Assembly (NCBI GenBank): GCA_963746735.1
Contig: CAVVCO010000039.1
Location: 62,001 to 126,000 of the forward strand
Source of the DNA: CAVSWT01 sp963746735
GTDB lineage: Bacteria; Bacteroidota; Ignavibacteria; Ignavibacteriales; Ignavibacteriaceae
Length of the DNA: 64,000 bases
Direction of reading: 5' to 3'
Shown: piece after piece, positions 43,949 through 52,458 of the stretch
Layout of the letters: each line of letters begins with the position of its first letter
How positions within the stretch are numbered: the stretch's first letter is position 1
Made by a program: the position numbers and the translations under genes
Notes under the pieces: generated by a model
Seen by the model: the letters and a program-made list of their open reading frames with translations, nothing else
Database searches by the model: none
What the model was told of the DNA's origin: nothing

Positions 43949-44816
43949 TTAAATGATTTAAATACCCGGTTACCCTGGTTATATAATTTTTAGTTTCTTC
44001 AAACGGCGGCACACCATTAAATTTATCAACATTCCCGGGACCTGCATTATATCCTGCCAAAGCAAGATTTACGTCCCCATTATATTGTCGAAGCATTTCG
44101 GACAAATATTTAGTGCCACCCATAATATTTTCGCCCGGATCCCAAACATTTCGCACTCCTAAATCTTTTGCAGTTTGATCCATTAACTGCATTAAACCTT
44201 TAGCTTTAGCAGAAGAAACTGCATCTTCTTTTCCTGCCGATTCTGTAAGTATAACAGATTTAATTAGATTTTTATCTACACCATATTTTTGTGAAGCTTT
44301 ATCAATTATTTCATCATATTTATTTAATCTTTCAAGTGATTTACTGCCGGGCTTTAATGGTGTAGTCGAATTGTCAGAATTCTTAATTGGTACACTTGAA
44401 TTAATAGAATTGGTGTTGTCAACTTTAATAGATTTTTTAATTTCATCTTTAAATAATTTAGAATCTAAAGGTAGTGCTTCATTTAAAGGAAGTTTAAGCT
44501 CATTGGTCATATCTTCGCCGGTAACTTTTTTGTATACCATATCTGCAACGCCAAAACTTTTACTCTTTGAAAAATCCGATGCAAGCTCCATTTCAAAAAT
44601 AGAACCATAAATATCTCCGCCAAGACTGTTATCACCGAACATTCCTTGTGTGGTTTTGTTCATACTTTTAAGCATCATTGTAGTCAATAAACTTTCAAAC
44701 TGTTTAGCAGTATCAGCAATTTTTCTTTTTTCAGCGTCGGAATACCTGCTATTAGTTTCCACCGGCTTTGAAATGTGCTTTGTTAAATCCGTTATCTTTA
44801 ATCCAAGATTTCCCAT
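43938..44816 (-). CDS. FlgJ-like rod-binding protein fused to a lytic transglycosylase (SLT) domain
   Basis: Residues about 25-110 carry the FlgJ rod-binding domain (ADTAKQFESLLTTMMLKSM, GGDIYGSIFEMELA). A Ser/Asn/Thr-rich linker leads to a soluble lytic transglycosylase domain (about 165-292) with the catalytic Glu in LIKSVILTESAGKED and the motifs AKGLMQLMDQTA and NLALAGYNAGPGNVDK. It should cut peptidoglycan to let the rod through. Proteobacterial FlgJ uses a glucosaminidase-type domain instead; the SLT variant is known in other phyla. Overlaps flgI by one base. Confidence 0.9.
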   Translation of the reverse strand: MGNLGLKITDLTKHISKPVETNSRYSDAEKRKIADTAKQFESLLTTMMLKSMNKTTQGMFGDNSLGGDIYGSIFEMELASDFSKSKSFGVADMVYKKVTGEDMTNELKLPLNEALPLDSKLFKDEIKKSIKVDNTNSINSSVPIKNSDNSTTPLKPGSKSLERLNKYDEIIDKASQKYGVDKNLIKSVILTESAGKEDAVSSAKAKGLMQLMDQTAKDLGVRNVWDPGENIMGGTKYLSEMLRQYNGDVNLALAGYNAGPGNVDKFNGVPPFEETKNYITRVTGYLNHLNGL

Positions 44817-45913
44817 CAGATTATTACCAATTCTCCAATTAGTGCTCCTGCTTCTTTTAAAGCCTGGAAGATAGCAATTATATCTTGTGGTGAAACTTTT
44901 AATGAATTCAAAGCCGCTGCAACTTCTTGAACATTCGACGCACCTTGAATTGCAATTGCACTAGTTGAATCTTGAGAAGCATAAGGAACTATATTATTAA
45001 ATACTGCAGTTGTTCCGTTCGAAAATGCACCCGGTTGTGAAATAATCGGGTATGATCGAATAGTTAAATTCAGACTTCCATGAGAAATTGTGACCGGTTG
45101 AATCTTAACATTATTGCCTGCTACTACTGTTCCTGTTCTTTCATTCAACACAACTTTTGCGGCATAATCTGTTGCCACAGTCAATCCTTCAAGCTGCGCC
45201 AAAAAACCGACAATATTATTTTGCTTTTCTGTAGGAACTTTAATATTAATTTGATCGGCATCAATTGCAGTGGATGTATTTTCACCAAAAGTATTATTGA
45301 TAGCAACAGAAACATTATTTGCCGTTGTTAAGTCCGGGTCTTTTAAATACAGGCTAATATCGGTATTTGAAAGAGCAGCAGTTTCTAAAGATGCTTTTAA
45401 TACTCCACCTCGCGGAACCCTGCCCGCTAAAGAATGATTTTTTGAAACTCTATTTCCGGTAGGAGTTCTGAAATCGTACCCACCTACCGATAATGGGCCT
45501 TGAGCAAAACCGTAAACATTTCCATTCATTCCCGAAAGCGGTGTCATCAAAAGTGTTCCACCTAAAAGACTAGATGCGTCACCTAAAGATGAAACCGTAA
45601 CATCGAAATTGGCGCCCTCTTTTAAATACGAATCAAGAGTTGCGGTTACCATAACTGCTGCAACATTTTTTGTCTTTAAATCGGACTGCGGAACAGTTAT
45701 GCCGAATCTTTTTAACATACTTGAAATTGATTGGACAGTGAATGAAGACCGGTAACTATCACCGCTTCCGGAAAGGCCTACAACAAGCCCGTAGCCTATA
45801 ATTTGTTCCGAGTTATCATTCTTTAAATAAGCAATATCTTTAATCCTTTGTGCGAATGTTAGGGAATTAAAAAATAAAATGACTGCTATAAAATATTTAA
45901 GATTATTTTTCAT
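44816..45913 (-). CDS. flgI: Flagellar P-ring protein FlgI
   Basis: Forms the periplasmic P-ring around the rod. The 365-residue protein has a signal peptide (MKNNLKYFIAVILFFNSLTFAQ) and FlgI blocks: RIKDIAYLKNDNSEQIIGYGLVVGLSGSGDS, LKTKNVAAVMVTATL, GANFDVTVSSLGDASSLLGGTLLMTPL, AQGPLSVGG and the C-terminal VQEVAAALNSLKVSPQDIIAIFQALKEAGALIGELVII. Full length and intact. Presence implies an outer membrane. Confidence 0.97.
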   Translation of the reverse strand: MKNNLKYFIAVILFFNSLTFAQRIKDIAYLKNDNSEQIIGYGLVVGLSGSGDSYRSSFTVQSISSMLKRFGITVPQSDLKTKNVAAVMVTATLDSYLKEGANFDVTVSSLGDASSLLGGTLLMTPLSGMNGNVYGFAQGPLSVGGYDFRTPTGNRVSKNHSLAGRVPRGGVLKASLETAALSNTDISLYLKDPDLTTANNVSVAINNTFGENTSTAIDADQINIKVPTEKQNNIVGFLAQLEGLTVATDYAAKVVLNERTGTVVAGNNVKIQPVTISHGSLNLTIRSYPIISQPGAFSNGTTAVFNNIVPYASQDSTSAIAIQGASNVQEVAAALNSLKVSPQDIIAIFQALKEAGALIGELVII

Positions 45914-45914
45914 G

Positions 45915-46502
45915 TTAAAAAATCCAATGGAAAAATTTTGTTAACCAACCCGGATGCTGCGCATCATTTATTAACCCGCTTCCTTCAAGAACTATTTCTG
46001 CATCGGAAAGATTATATGAAAGGACCGAGTTATCAGCTGATATGTCTGAATTACGAACTATACCTTTAATATGAATTGTTTGTTCTTCTCCATTAATTGA
46101 AATTCTTCTGCTGCCTCTAACTACAAGGTTCCCGTTGCCTAAAACAGAATCTATTGTAGCGCTTATTTTTGTTTTGATCATTCCCGAAGTAGTTGTTGAA
46201 CCTGATCCTTTAAAATCATTTTTTGAACCAATGCCTAGATCAATCGGAGGAACCGGCGATTTATTTATTGTCCCGCTGGCATTAAAACCAAGATCACTTT
46301 CCCTGCCGGTAGTTTTAGCAGCATTATTAGAGGCTTGTGACGATTCCACAACAATGATTGTCACCGCATCTCCTACTCTGTTTGCTTTCTGATCAGAAAA
46401 TAAAGAGCTGTTAGAATTCGTCCGCATATCCTGCGGAAAAACTTTTATGCTTATCATTAATAGGAAACAGAAAAAAAATATTTTCTTCATTATGCTACTC
46501 AA
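45915..46502 (-). CDS. flgH: Flagellar L-ring protein FlgH, without a lipobox cysteine
   Basis: Outer-membrane L-ring subunit, 195 residues. Family blocks: SLFSDQKANRVGDAVTIIVVESSQASNNAAKTTGRESD, the GNLVVRGSRRISINGEEQTIHIKGIVRNSDISADNSV core and the terminal segment. The signal peptide ends IKVFPQD and the only cysteine is inside the hydrophobic core (FFFCFLLM), not at a lipobox. FlgH is a lipoprotein in E. coli, so this one probably matures through signal peptidase I. Overlaps flgA by 8 nt. Confidence 0.93.
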   Translation of the reverse strand: MSSIMKKIFFFCFLLMISIKVFPQDMRTNSNSSLFSDQKANRVGDAVTIIVVESSQASNNAAKTTGRESDLGFNASGTINKSPVPPIDLGIGSKNDFKGSGSTTTSGMIKTKISATIDSVLGNGNLVVRGSRRISINGEEQTIHIKGIVRNSDISADNSVLSYNLSDAEIVLEGSGLINDAQHPGWLTKFFHWIF

Positions 46503-47169
46503 TTATTAAAACGTTTTTTGAATCAATTACTTTTGCAGTAAACTGCTTGTTATCTTTTGTCCTAATTTTGATGACGTCGCCTTCTGCCCCGTCCTGCCTG
46601 CTGAAAGCATCTACTGTCAGCATTACTTTTCCTTCAATTACCCTGGCAGAGATTTTATCACCAGATTTTATAACTGGTTTTAGTTCTAGGATTTCTTTTA
46701 TTAAAACTGTTTCAGGTTTTATATTTACTTTGCTTCGAAAATCGGAAACATCATTAATGCTTGTAAAAGGAGTTCCATTTATTTGATTGATATCCAGTTT
46801 TTCAATCTTAACATCTTTAGGAGAAAAAACATGATTTCTTTCCAAAGAATTTATTACCACTAAAACATTTTTATATAATTTCAATTTTAATGTTATAAAA
46901 GAATTCCTGGTTCTATTTAATTTATCTTTGATTTCGACTGGCAGGTACAAGAGACTTTTATGAAGGTTCAATTCATTTTTGTGAATCAGCTTTATGCTTT
47001 CAGCTTCGGGCATTTGAATAATTTGGTATTCATAACTTTCATACCCGGAAAATACTTTATCAAGGTAATTACTGATTTCTTTTTTTAAGTAATTATCCTG
47101 TGAATTAGTTTTTACTCCTCCCAATGGAGCTAAGACAACCGAAAATATGATTAACAAAATTGAAAACAT
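46495..47169 (-). CDS. flgA: Flagellar basal body P-ring formation protein FlgA
   Basis: Periplasmic chaperone of FlgI, 224 residues. Signal peptide MFSILLIIFSVVLAPLGGVKT; the C-terminal half has the SAF-type domain: VLVVINSLERNHVFSPKDVKIEKLDI, PETVLIKEILELKPVIKSGDKISARVIEGKVMLTVDAFSRQDGAEGDVIKIRTKDNKQFTAKVIDSKNVLI, which is diagnostic. Encoded next to flgH and flgI. Confidence 0.94.
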   Translation of the reverse strand: MFSILLIIFSVVLAPLGGVKTNSQDNYLKKEISNYLDKVFSGYESYEYQIIQMPEAESIKLIHKNELNLHKSLLYLPVEIKDKLNRTRNSFITLKLKLYKNVLVVINSLERNHVFSPKDVKIEKLDINQINGTPFTSINDVSDFRSKVNIKPETVLIKEILELKPVIKSGDKISARVIEGKVMLTVDAFSRQDGAEGDVIKIRTKDNKQFTAKVIDSKNVLIIE

Positions 47170-47178
47170 TTTTAGCCA

Positions 47179-47976
47179 TTATCTTTTTAGTTGATTAGCC
47201 ATTTGCATCATGTCTTGAACAGTCTGAACAGTTTTTGAATTTATTTCATAAGCTCTTTGTGCTGAAATCATTGAAACCATTTCTTGAACTATATCAACAT
47301 TTGAAGCTTCAAGGTAACCTTGATTAATTTCGCCGAATCCATCAGCTCCAGGAGTCCCGATTACCGGGGTCCCTGATTCGGATGTTTCTGCATACAAATT
47401 ATCGCCTAAAGCTTTCAAGCCGCCCGGGTTCATGAATTTTACTAATTGAATATTTCCCAATGATGAACTGCCCCCGCCTGCTTCCTCTGCTTCAACAGCT
47501 CCATCCTTGCTAATAGAAATTCCCAATGTATCTTGATTAACAGTTATATCCGGGTCAAGTGTATAGCCGCTGCTTGTTACGAAAGTTCCATCAGCATTTA
47601 TTTTAAATGAACCATCCCTGGTATAGGCATAAGTTCCATCAGGTTTTCTTACCTGGAAAAAGCCATCACCTTGAATTGCCATATCCAACTGGTTGTTCGT
47701 TGCTGCTACATCGCCCTGGGAAAAATTCTTTGACGTTGATGAGGGTTTAACGCCGTCACCGATTTGAATACTCGCGGCAGAATTTTCATAAACCCCAGGA
47801 GTTGAAGTAGTAAGCGGATTAATCTGAACATCCTGGTACATTAAATCCTGAAATTCAGCTTTATTCCTTTTGAAGCCCGTAGTATTAATATTCGCAATAT
47901 TGTTGGAGATGACTTCAATGTTAAGCTGCTGTGCATACATTCCTGAAGCTGCTGATCTTAAGGCTCTAGTTGGCAT
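47179..47976 (-). CDS. flgG: Flagellar distal rod protein FlgG
   Basis: Distal rod subunit, 265 residues. N-terminus MPTRALRSAASGMYAQQLNIEVISNNIANINTTGFKRNKAEFQDLMYQDV is the FlgG form, including the extended segment that distinguishes FlgG from FlgF. The centre has FFQVRKPDGTYAYTRDGSFKINADGTFVTSSGY; the C-terminus is EMVSMISAQRAYEINSKTVQTVQDMMQMANQLKR. Follows flgF by 17 nt. Confidence 0.96.
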   Translation of the reverse strand: MPTRALRSAASGMYAQQLNIEVISNNIANINTTGFKRNKAEFQDLMYQDVQINPLTTSTPGVYENSAASIQIGDGVKPSSTSKNFSQGDVAATNNQLDMAIQGDGFFQVRKPDGTYAYTRDGSFKINADGTFVTSSGYTLDPDITVNQDTLGISISKDGAVEAEEAGGGSSSLGNIQLVKFMNPGGLKALGDNLYAETSESGTPVIGTPGADGFGEINQGYLEASNVDIVQEMVSMISAQRAYEINSKTVQTVQDMMQMANQLKR

Positions 47977-47993
47977 TTTATATTACTCCTTTA

Positions 47994-48701
47994 TTATACT
48001 TTTCCAATTTCATTTGCTTGACCGAGTGATTCATCTAAGAATTGAACCATCTTCTGATTTGATTGATAATCATTGCTGATTTTAATCATTGCTTCCATTT
48101 CTGAAATAGGGTTGCTGTTTGATTCTTCCAGATAACCCTGGTGAATTTCATATTCATTATCCGGCAGTTCTTCAAATGGACCATCTTTATAAACAAGGTT
48201 TGACCCGTCAACTTTTTCAATATCTCTTGTATTATCTAAGCGGGCAATTAATAATTTATCTACCTGGGTATCACCCACTTTAATTTCTCCGTCTTTCGCA
48301 ATTGATATTGATTGCATTTTGCCAAACATTTTTTCGTCTAAATTAATTTCCCCGTTTTTACCAAGGACATGATTTCCTTGAGTATCAGCTAAAAAGCCAT
48401 CCTCCGTAATTGTAAATTTTCCGTTTTTGGTAAGCTCAACTCCATTGGCTGTTTGAACGGCAAATAATCCTTTTCCATTCAAATAAAGATCAAGAGGATT
48501 TTTAGTTTCAACTGAATTTCCCTGTTGATAGTCGGTGACGGATTTTACTTTTACATCGCCGTATTGATTTATAACTTCAGAAAAAGGAATGCCTCTTTTA
48601 AAGCCAGTAGTATTTACATTTGCCAGGTTATTGGCAATAATTTCCATGCTTTTCATTTTGCCGTCTAAGCTGCGGCCCGCTTCATATATTCCTTTTATCA
48701 T
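47994..48701 (-). CDS. flgF: Flagellar proximal rod protein FlgF
   Basis: Rod subunit of 235 residues. N-terminal MIKGIYEAGRSLDGKMKSMEIIANNLANVNTTGFKR and C-terminal EMEAMIKISNDYQSNQKMVQFLDESLGQANEIGKV carry the shared rod/hook D0 motifs; the shorter N-terminal segment and its position before flgG indicate FlgF. No signal peptide, since it is exported by the flagellar type III system. Confidence 0.92.
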   Translation of the reverse strand: MIKGIYEAGRSLDGKMKSMEIIANNLANVNTTGFKRGIPFSEVINQYGDVKVKSVTDYQQGNSVETKNPLDLYLNGKGLFAVQTANGVELTKNGKFTITEDGFLADTQGNHVLGKNGEINLDEKMFGKMQSISIAKDGEIKVGDTQVDKLLIARLDNTRDIEKVDGSNLVYKDGPFEELPDNEYEIHQGYLEESNSNPISEMEAMIKISNDYQSNQKMVQFLDESLGQANEIGKV

Positions 48702-48717
48702 TTTCTATTCCTAATAT

Positions 48718-49383
48718 TTATACTTTAATAAATTTTCTTGAATAGTCATTATTCACTTGGTGCGATTTAATTTTAACTGCCAGCATAAGTTCGCCTTTTG
48801 AAATTTGAAACTTCTTTGCAGTTTTAATTATTTCCTGTTCGCCGAAGTTATTCAATTGATTACTAGCGTGAATTTTTTTTCTCAGCTTTTCTAATTTTTT
48901 ATCTTGCCTGCCCCAAAGGGATCTACTGCCTGCCGGAAAGTTCTGCTTCTTTACGGCAATTTCATTTCTCAGAATGTTAATTGCATTCTTCAAATTTTCT
49001 GGAGAGCTGTTCTTTTTGTTTTTAATCCTTCTAATAACAATAAAAAGTATTACAATTATTGATGCGTAAATAAGGATGAATTCTTTACTGAAATAAACGC
49101 TGGATAAAAACGGTAAGGGGTTTAGTCCATTTATTATTTTGGCGTTGTTTGCAACAACCGGTAAAATTGAAGCTTCTGATTTTATTCTGCCTCTTTGAAT
49201 CTCTTTTTGTCGAGCGGAATCAATTTGCTGCTGAACCATTCTGCTGATATTTATTGAATCTTTTGCATCTGTTTGCTCAACCTTTGTATCCTTCGCAGCG
49301 GTTTTTGTATTATTCAATTTTTCTTTTGCCATAAGGAAGCTGATTGAAATCATAATTAAGACCGTAGTTAATAAAACCTTCAT
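48718..49383 (-). CDS. Unknown single-pass membrane protein in the flagellar operon
   Basis: A 221-residue protein with a signal-anchor or signal peptide (MKVLLTTVLIMISISFLMAK), a polar extracytoplasmic part (about 22-90), one TM helix (about 98-116, EFILIYASIIVILFIVIRRI) and a basic, helical cytoplasmic tail (about 118-221). The tail ends QEIIKTAKKFQISKGELMLAVKIKSH, which might be a small helix-turn-helix-like segment. No family is recognised. It overlaps the next upstream gene by one base, so it belongs to the operon. Confidence 0.7.
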   Translation of the reverse strand: MKVLLTTVLIMISISFLMAKEKLNNTKTAAKDTKVEQTDAKDSINISRMVQQQIDSARQKEIQRGRIKSEASILPVVANNAKIINGLNPLPFLSSVYFSKEFILIYASIIVILFIVIRRIKNKKNSSPENLKNAINILRNEIAVKKQNFPAGSRSLWGRQDKKLEKLRKKIHASNQLNNFGEQEIIKTAKKFQISKGELMLAVKIKSHQVNNDYSRKFIKV

Positions 49384-50696
49384 TATGCAACCTTCCTTTT
49401 TATCGGGAATGTCAGCAAAACAGTAGAGCCAAAATTTTCATCGCTGTTAGTTTTAACATTACCGTCATGCGCTTTCATCAACTTTTCAATAATCTTTAAA
49501 CTTAAATTTTCCTTCTTGCTTTTATCATTTTCGATTTTATCTGTTGAAAGAAATTTTACTGCAATAGAATCTTTTTGATGTTTGGTTTGAATTAGAATCC
49601 CTCCGCTGGTGCTATCCGGAGATTTTAATAAACTGAAAACATTGGTAAGAAGCTGATGAATGTTATTTGGATGACTTAATACCGGGGGAATGTTATTTTC
49701 AAAATCTAGTATACATTCGTAGTTTTCATTTTTCAAAAATGATGAAACCATATTATAATATTCTGTAATAATTTCATTCAGATTACATGGCTGGATTTTA
49801 TATTTGGCATCATTAATATTTGCAAATTTTATTAATCCTTTTACAACTACTTCAACTTTTTTAACTTGAGAATTTATTGCATCAAGTGAGGGATAATCAT
49901 TTTGATTATTTTCTTTTCTTAAAAAGTCAGTATAGCCCAAAATAATTTGAAGAGGTGATAATATGTCTTCTGCAATTCCCGAAGTTAATTCGCCAATAGC
50001 AGACAGCTTATAATCGTTCGATAATTTTGACTGGTAAACTTGAAGCTCATTATAAGTTGTGTTGAGCTCTTCTTTATTTTTTATTAAATCAATTTTATTA
50101 ATAGTAAGAGAAATTATGGATTTAATAAAACTATATTCTTCACTTGATTCGGAAAAAGATAACATGTTGGTGTTTAATGCTAAAATGCCTCGTTTTTCGT
50201 TTCCTTTCCAAGTCGTGGTCGATTCCGATAAAAGAGGAAATACCAGGTAGCTTTCGTTAATTCTTTTTCTATTTTTTCCCTGTGTTGATGGAATGAGAAT
50301 AGGAGTTTTCTTTTCAAATATCCGGTTGAAAATACCTTCCTTCAAACAGACATTAAAGAAGTTATTTTCAAAAGTATCTTTAGATTTATTGAGAGGTTCA
50401 AAGATGTGCTGTTCATTATCAATTAAAAATAGTTCCGCTTTAAAAACATTTTTAATTTGAACTAAAGTGTTTTGTAAAACTTTGCATAAGTTAGTGAGAT
50501 CGTTCACAGAATCATACTCGCGTTGAAGCGAAATGATTTTTTGAAAATATTTAGCATCATTTGAATTCATCCTATTGTCCTGTAAAGGTTCTGCCGCATA
50601 TTTCAATTTATGGTTGTCAACCGAATTAAATTTTTCAGTCTCCAAAAAATTGAAGAATGACTCATACCTGTTTGTATCTTCTTTAATTAGTCTCAT
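49383..50696 (-). CDS. Histidine-kinase-like protein with GAF domain and a lost phospho-acceptor His
   Basis: A 437-residue soluble protein: a GAF-like sensor region (about 60-205, TLVQIKNVFKAELFLID, GNEKRGILALNTN), a HisKA-like helix pair and a degenerate HATPase domain. The H-box reads GELTSGIAEDILSPLQIILGY where GIAHEINNPL is usual; Glu replaces the phosphorylated His. In the ATPase domain only the final GSTVLLTFPI is clear, while the N box is diverged. It is probably a pseudokinase or a binding partner for another kinase. Overlaps an HDOD gene by 4 nt. Confidence 0.82.
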   Translation of the reverse strand: MRLIKEDTNRYESFFNFLETEKFNSVDNHKLKYAAEPLQDNRMNSNDAKYFQKIISLQREYDSVNDLTNLCKVLQNTLVQIKNVFKAELFLIDNEQHIFEPLNKSKDTFENNFFNVCLKEGIFNRIFEKKTPILIPSTQGKNRKRINESYLVFPLLSESTTTWKGNEKRGILALNTNMLSFSESSEEYSFIKSIISLTINKIDLIKNKEELNTTYNELQVYQSKLSNDYKLSAIGELTSGIAEDILSPLQIILGYTDFLRKENNQNDYPSLDAINSQVKKVEVVVKGLIKFANINDAKYKIQPCNLNEIITEYYNMVSSFLKNENYECILDFENNIPPVLSHPNNIHQLLTNVFSLLKSPDSTSGGILIQTKHQKDSIAVKFLSTDKIENDKSKKENLSLKIIEKLMKAHDGNVKTNSDENFGSTVLLTFPIKRKVA

Positions 50697-51550
50697 AAAT
50701 GCTGTATTGATTCCAATTGTATTTTAAACAGTTCTTCAAAAGAATTAACAAAGTTCTCGAGATTTTCCATGCTTCTCATATTTAAAATATTTACTACGCT
50801 TTCATCCAAAATAAAATTATCATCCCATGAAATATTTCCCAGCTGAAATTTGTAAGTCATATAATCAGCGAGATGTATAATAGCAGAAAGCTTTTGATTA
50901 ATAGATCTTAAAGGATAATGATGATTAGCCACTGATTTTGTTAGAGTTTCAGGCAGCTTCCATTTTTCGCCTAAGTAATCTCCTATTTCCTGGTGGGTAA
51001 CACCCATTACGTTTAACTCAGCTTCAATAAAAGGAATGGATTCTTTTTCAACTAAATCAAGGATAGCATTAAACTGTTTTGTAAAATGTCTTTGAATAAC
51101 AGCTATTCCCAAATCGTGTAATAAACCAGCAGTAAATGCTTCGCCGGATTTTTGATAACCAAGCTCATCTGCAATACGTTTGGAAGCACTTGCAACCATC
51201 AAAGAATGCATCCAGTAAGCTTTGCGGTCCCACCTTGGAGATTCGGGCCCTTTCAAAGATTCAAGAACAGTAAGTGCCATAACGATATCTTTTAAATGCT
51301 CAAACCCTAAGATTATTATTGCAAAGTCAATGGTTGAAACTTTTCTCGGCAAACCATAAAGCGGGGAATTTGCAACTGATAAAATTTTTGCAACAAGTCC
51401 CTGATCTTTGGCAACAAGTCTGCCTAGCTCAATTGCGCTCGTGCTGGTATTATCCAGCAGCTTTGATACTTCTATCATAACTGTTGGAATTGCAGGCAGA
51501 TTTTTTACGCCTGATAAAATGTTTTGATAAGTTGGTGTTTCCATATCCAT
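50693..51550 (-). CDS. HDOD-domain protein (copy 2 of a tandem pair)
   Basis: A 285-residue protein made almost wholly of an HDOD domain: VKNLPAIPTVMIEVSKLLDN, IVLAKDQGLVAKILSVANSPLYGLPRKVSTIDFAIIILG, then LLHDLGIAVI and NHHYPLRSI. HDOD is an HD-domain relative lacking the metal-dependent catalytic set, used as a scaffold in signalling and motility. A paralog of the same length lies 44 nt upstream. Likely role is in coupling signals to motility or chemosensing; inferred from context. Confidence 0.9.
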   Translation of the reverse strand: MDMETPTYQNILSGVKNLPAIPTVMIEVSKLLDNTSTSAIELGRLVAKDQGLVAKILSVANSPLYGLPRKVSTIDFAIIILGFEHLKDIVMALTVLESLKGPESPRWDRKAYWMHSLMVASASKRIADELGYQKSGEAFTAGLLHDLGIAVIQRHFTKQFNAILDLVEKESIPFIEAELNVMGVTHQEIGDYLGEKWKLPETLTKSVANHHYPLRSINQKLSAIIHLADYMTYKFQLGNISWDDNFILDESVVNILNMRSMENLENFVNSFEELFKIQLESIQHL

Positions 51551-51594
51551 TTTTTCTTTAAGTGTTAATAAATATTAAATATTTCTTTGTATAC

Positions 51595-52452
51595 TTATAA
51601 ATGCTTTATTGCTTCGTACTGTTTGTTGACTATTGCTTCAAAGCCGTCAATAAACTTTTCAAGCTCGTCACTGTTTTCAAACTTAAGAGCGCTTATAATA
51701 TTTGTATCCAATTTTAAGTCTCTATCCCATTCAATATGTGCCATCTGAAATCTTTGGGTCATGTAATCGGCAATATGAACAATGGAAGCCAGCTTTGGAT
51801 TTACTGATTTAAGCGGTTGATGGTGATTTAAAATTGTACTTGATAAAGCTTCCGGCAGCGCCCATTTTTCACATAAATATTGACCGACTTTTTGATGTGT
51901 CATTCCAAGCACTTTAAGTTCTGCATCTAGATATGTTACTGCCCTTGAGTCAACAGTATCGCAAATATATTCGAACTCTTCAGGAAAATATCTTTTTATA
52001 ACCATTATGCCGAAATCATGAAGCAACCCAGCAGTAAATGCTTCACCGGGGCGCGGATACTTTAATTCCATTGCAATTTTTTTCGCAATATTTGCAGTAA
52101 CCAAAGAATGAAGCAAGTATTGCTGTCTATCCCAATGATTGGATGGGCTGGTGCTAAATGCTTCCAGCACTGTAAGACGCATAACAATATCTTTCATATG
52201 GTCGAATCCTAGTATCTTTACAGCGATATCCATAGTAGATATTTTTCTTTGTAAGCCGTAATAGGATGAGTTGGCAACTGATAACACTTTCAAAGTAAGT
52301 GCCTGATCCTTTTCAATTATGCGCGAAATAAACGAAGTATTTGAATTTTGATCATTCAGTAAATTCGAAACTTCTATCATAATTGAAGGAACAGCTGGCA
52401 GGTTTTTTATGTCAGCTAATTTGGTTTGATAATTAATTGTTTCGGTATTCAT
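51595..52452 (-). CDS. HDOD-domain protein (copy 1 of a tandem pair)
   Basis: A 285-residue HDOD protein aligned end to end with its downstream neighbour: IKNLPAVPSIMIEVSNLLNDQ, DQALTLKVLSVANSSYYGLQRKISTMDIAVKILG, LLHDFGIMVIKRYF and NHHQPLKSVNPKLASIVHIADYM. Equal length and collinear motifs show a tandem duplication, but the two have diverged strongly. It sits between fliA (6 nt upstream) and the second copy. Confidence 0.9.
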   Translation of the reverse strand: MNTETINYQTKLADIKNLPAVPSIMIEVSNLLNDQNSNTSFISRIIEKDQALTLKVLSVANSSYYGLQRKISTMDIAVKILGFDHMKDIVMRLTVLEAFSTSPSNHWDRQQYLLHSLVTANIAKKIAMELKYPRPGEAFTAGLLHDFGIMVIKRYFPEEFEYICDTVDSRAVTYLDAELKVLGMTHQKVGQYLCEKWALPEALSSTILNHHQPLKSVNPKLASIVHIADYMTQRFQMAHIEWDRDLKLDTNIISALKFENSDELEKFIDGFEAIVNKQYEAIKHL

Positions 52453-52458
52453 GGTGCC

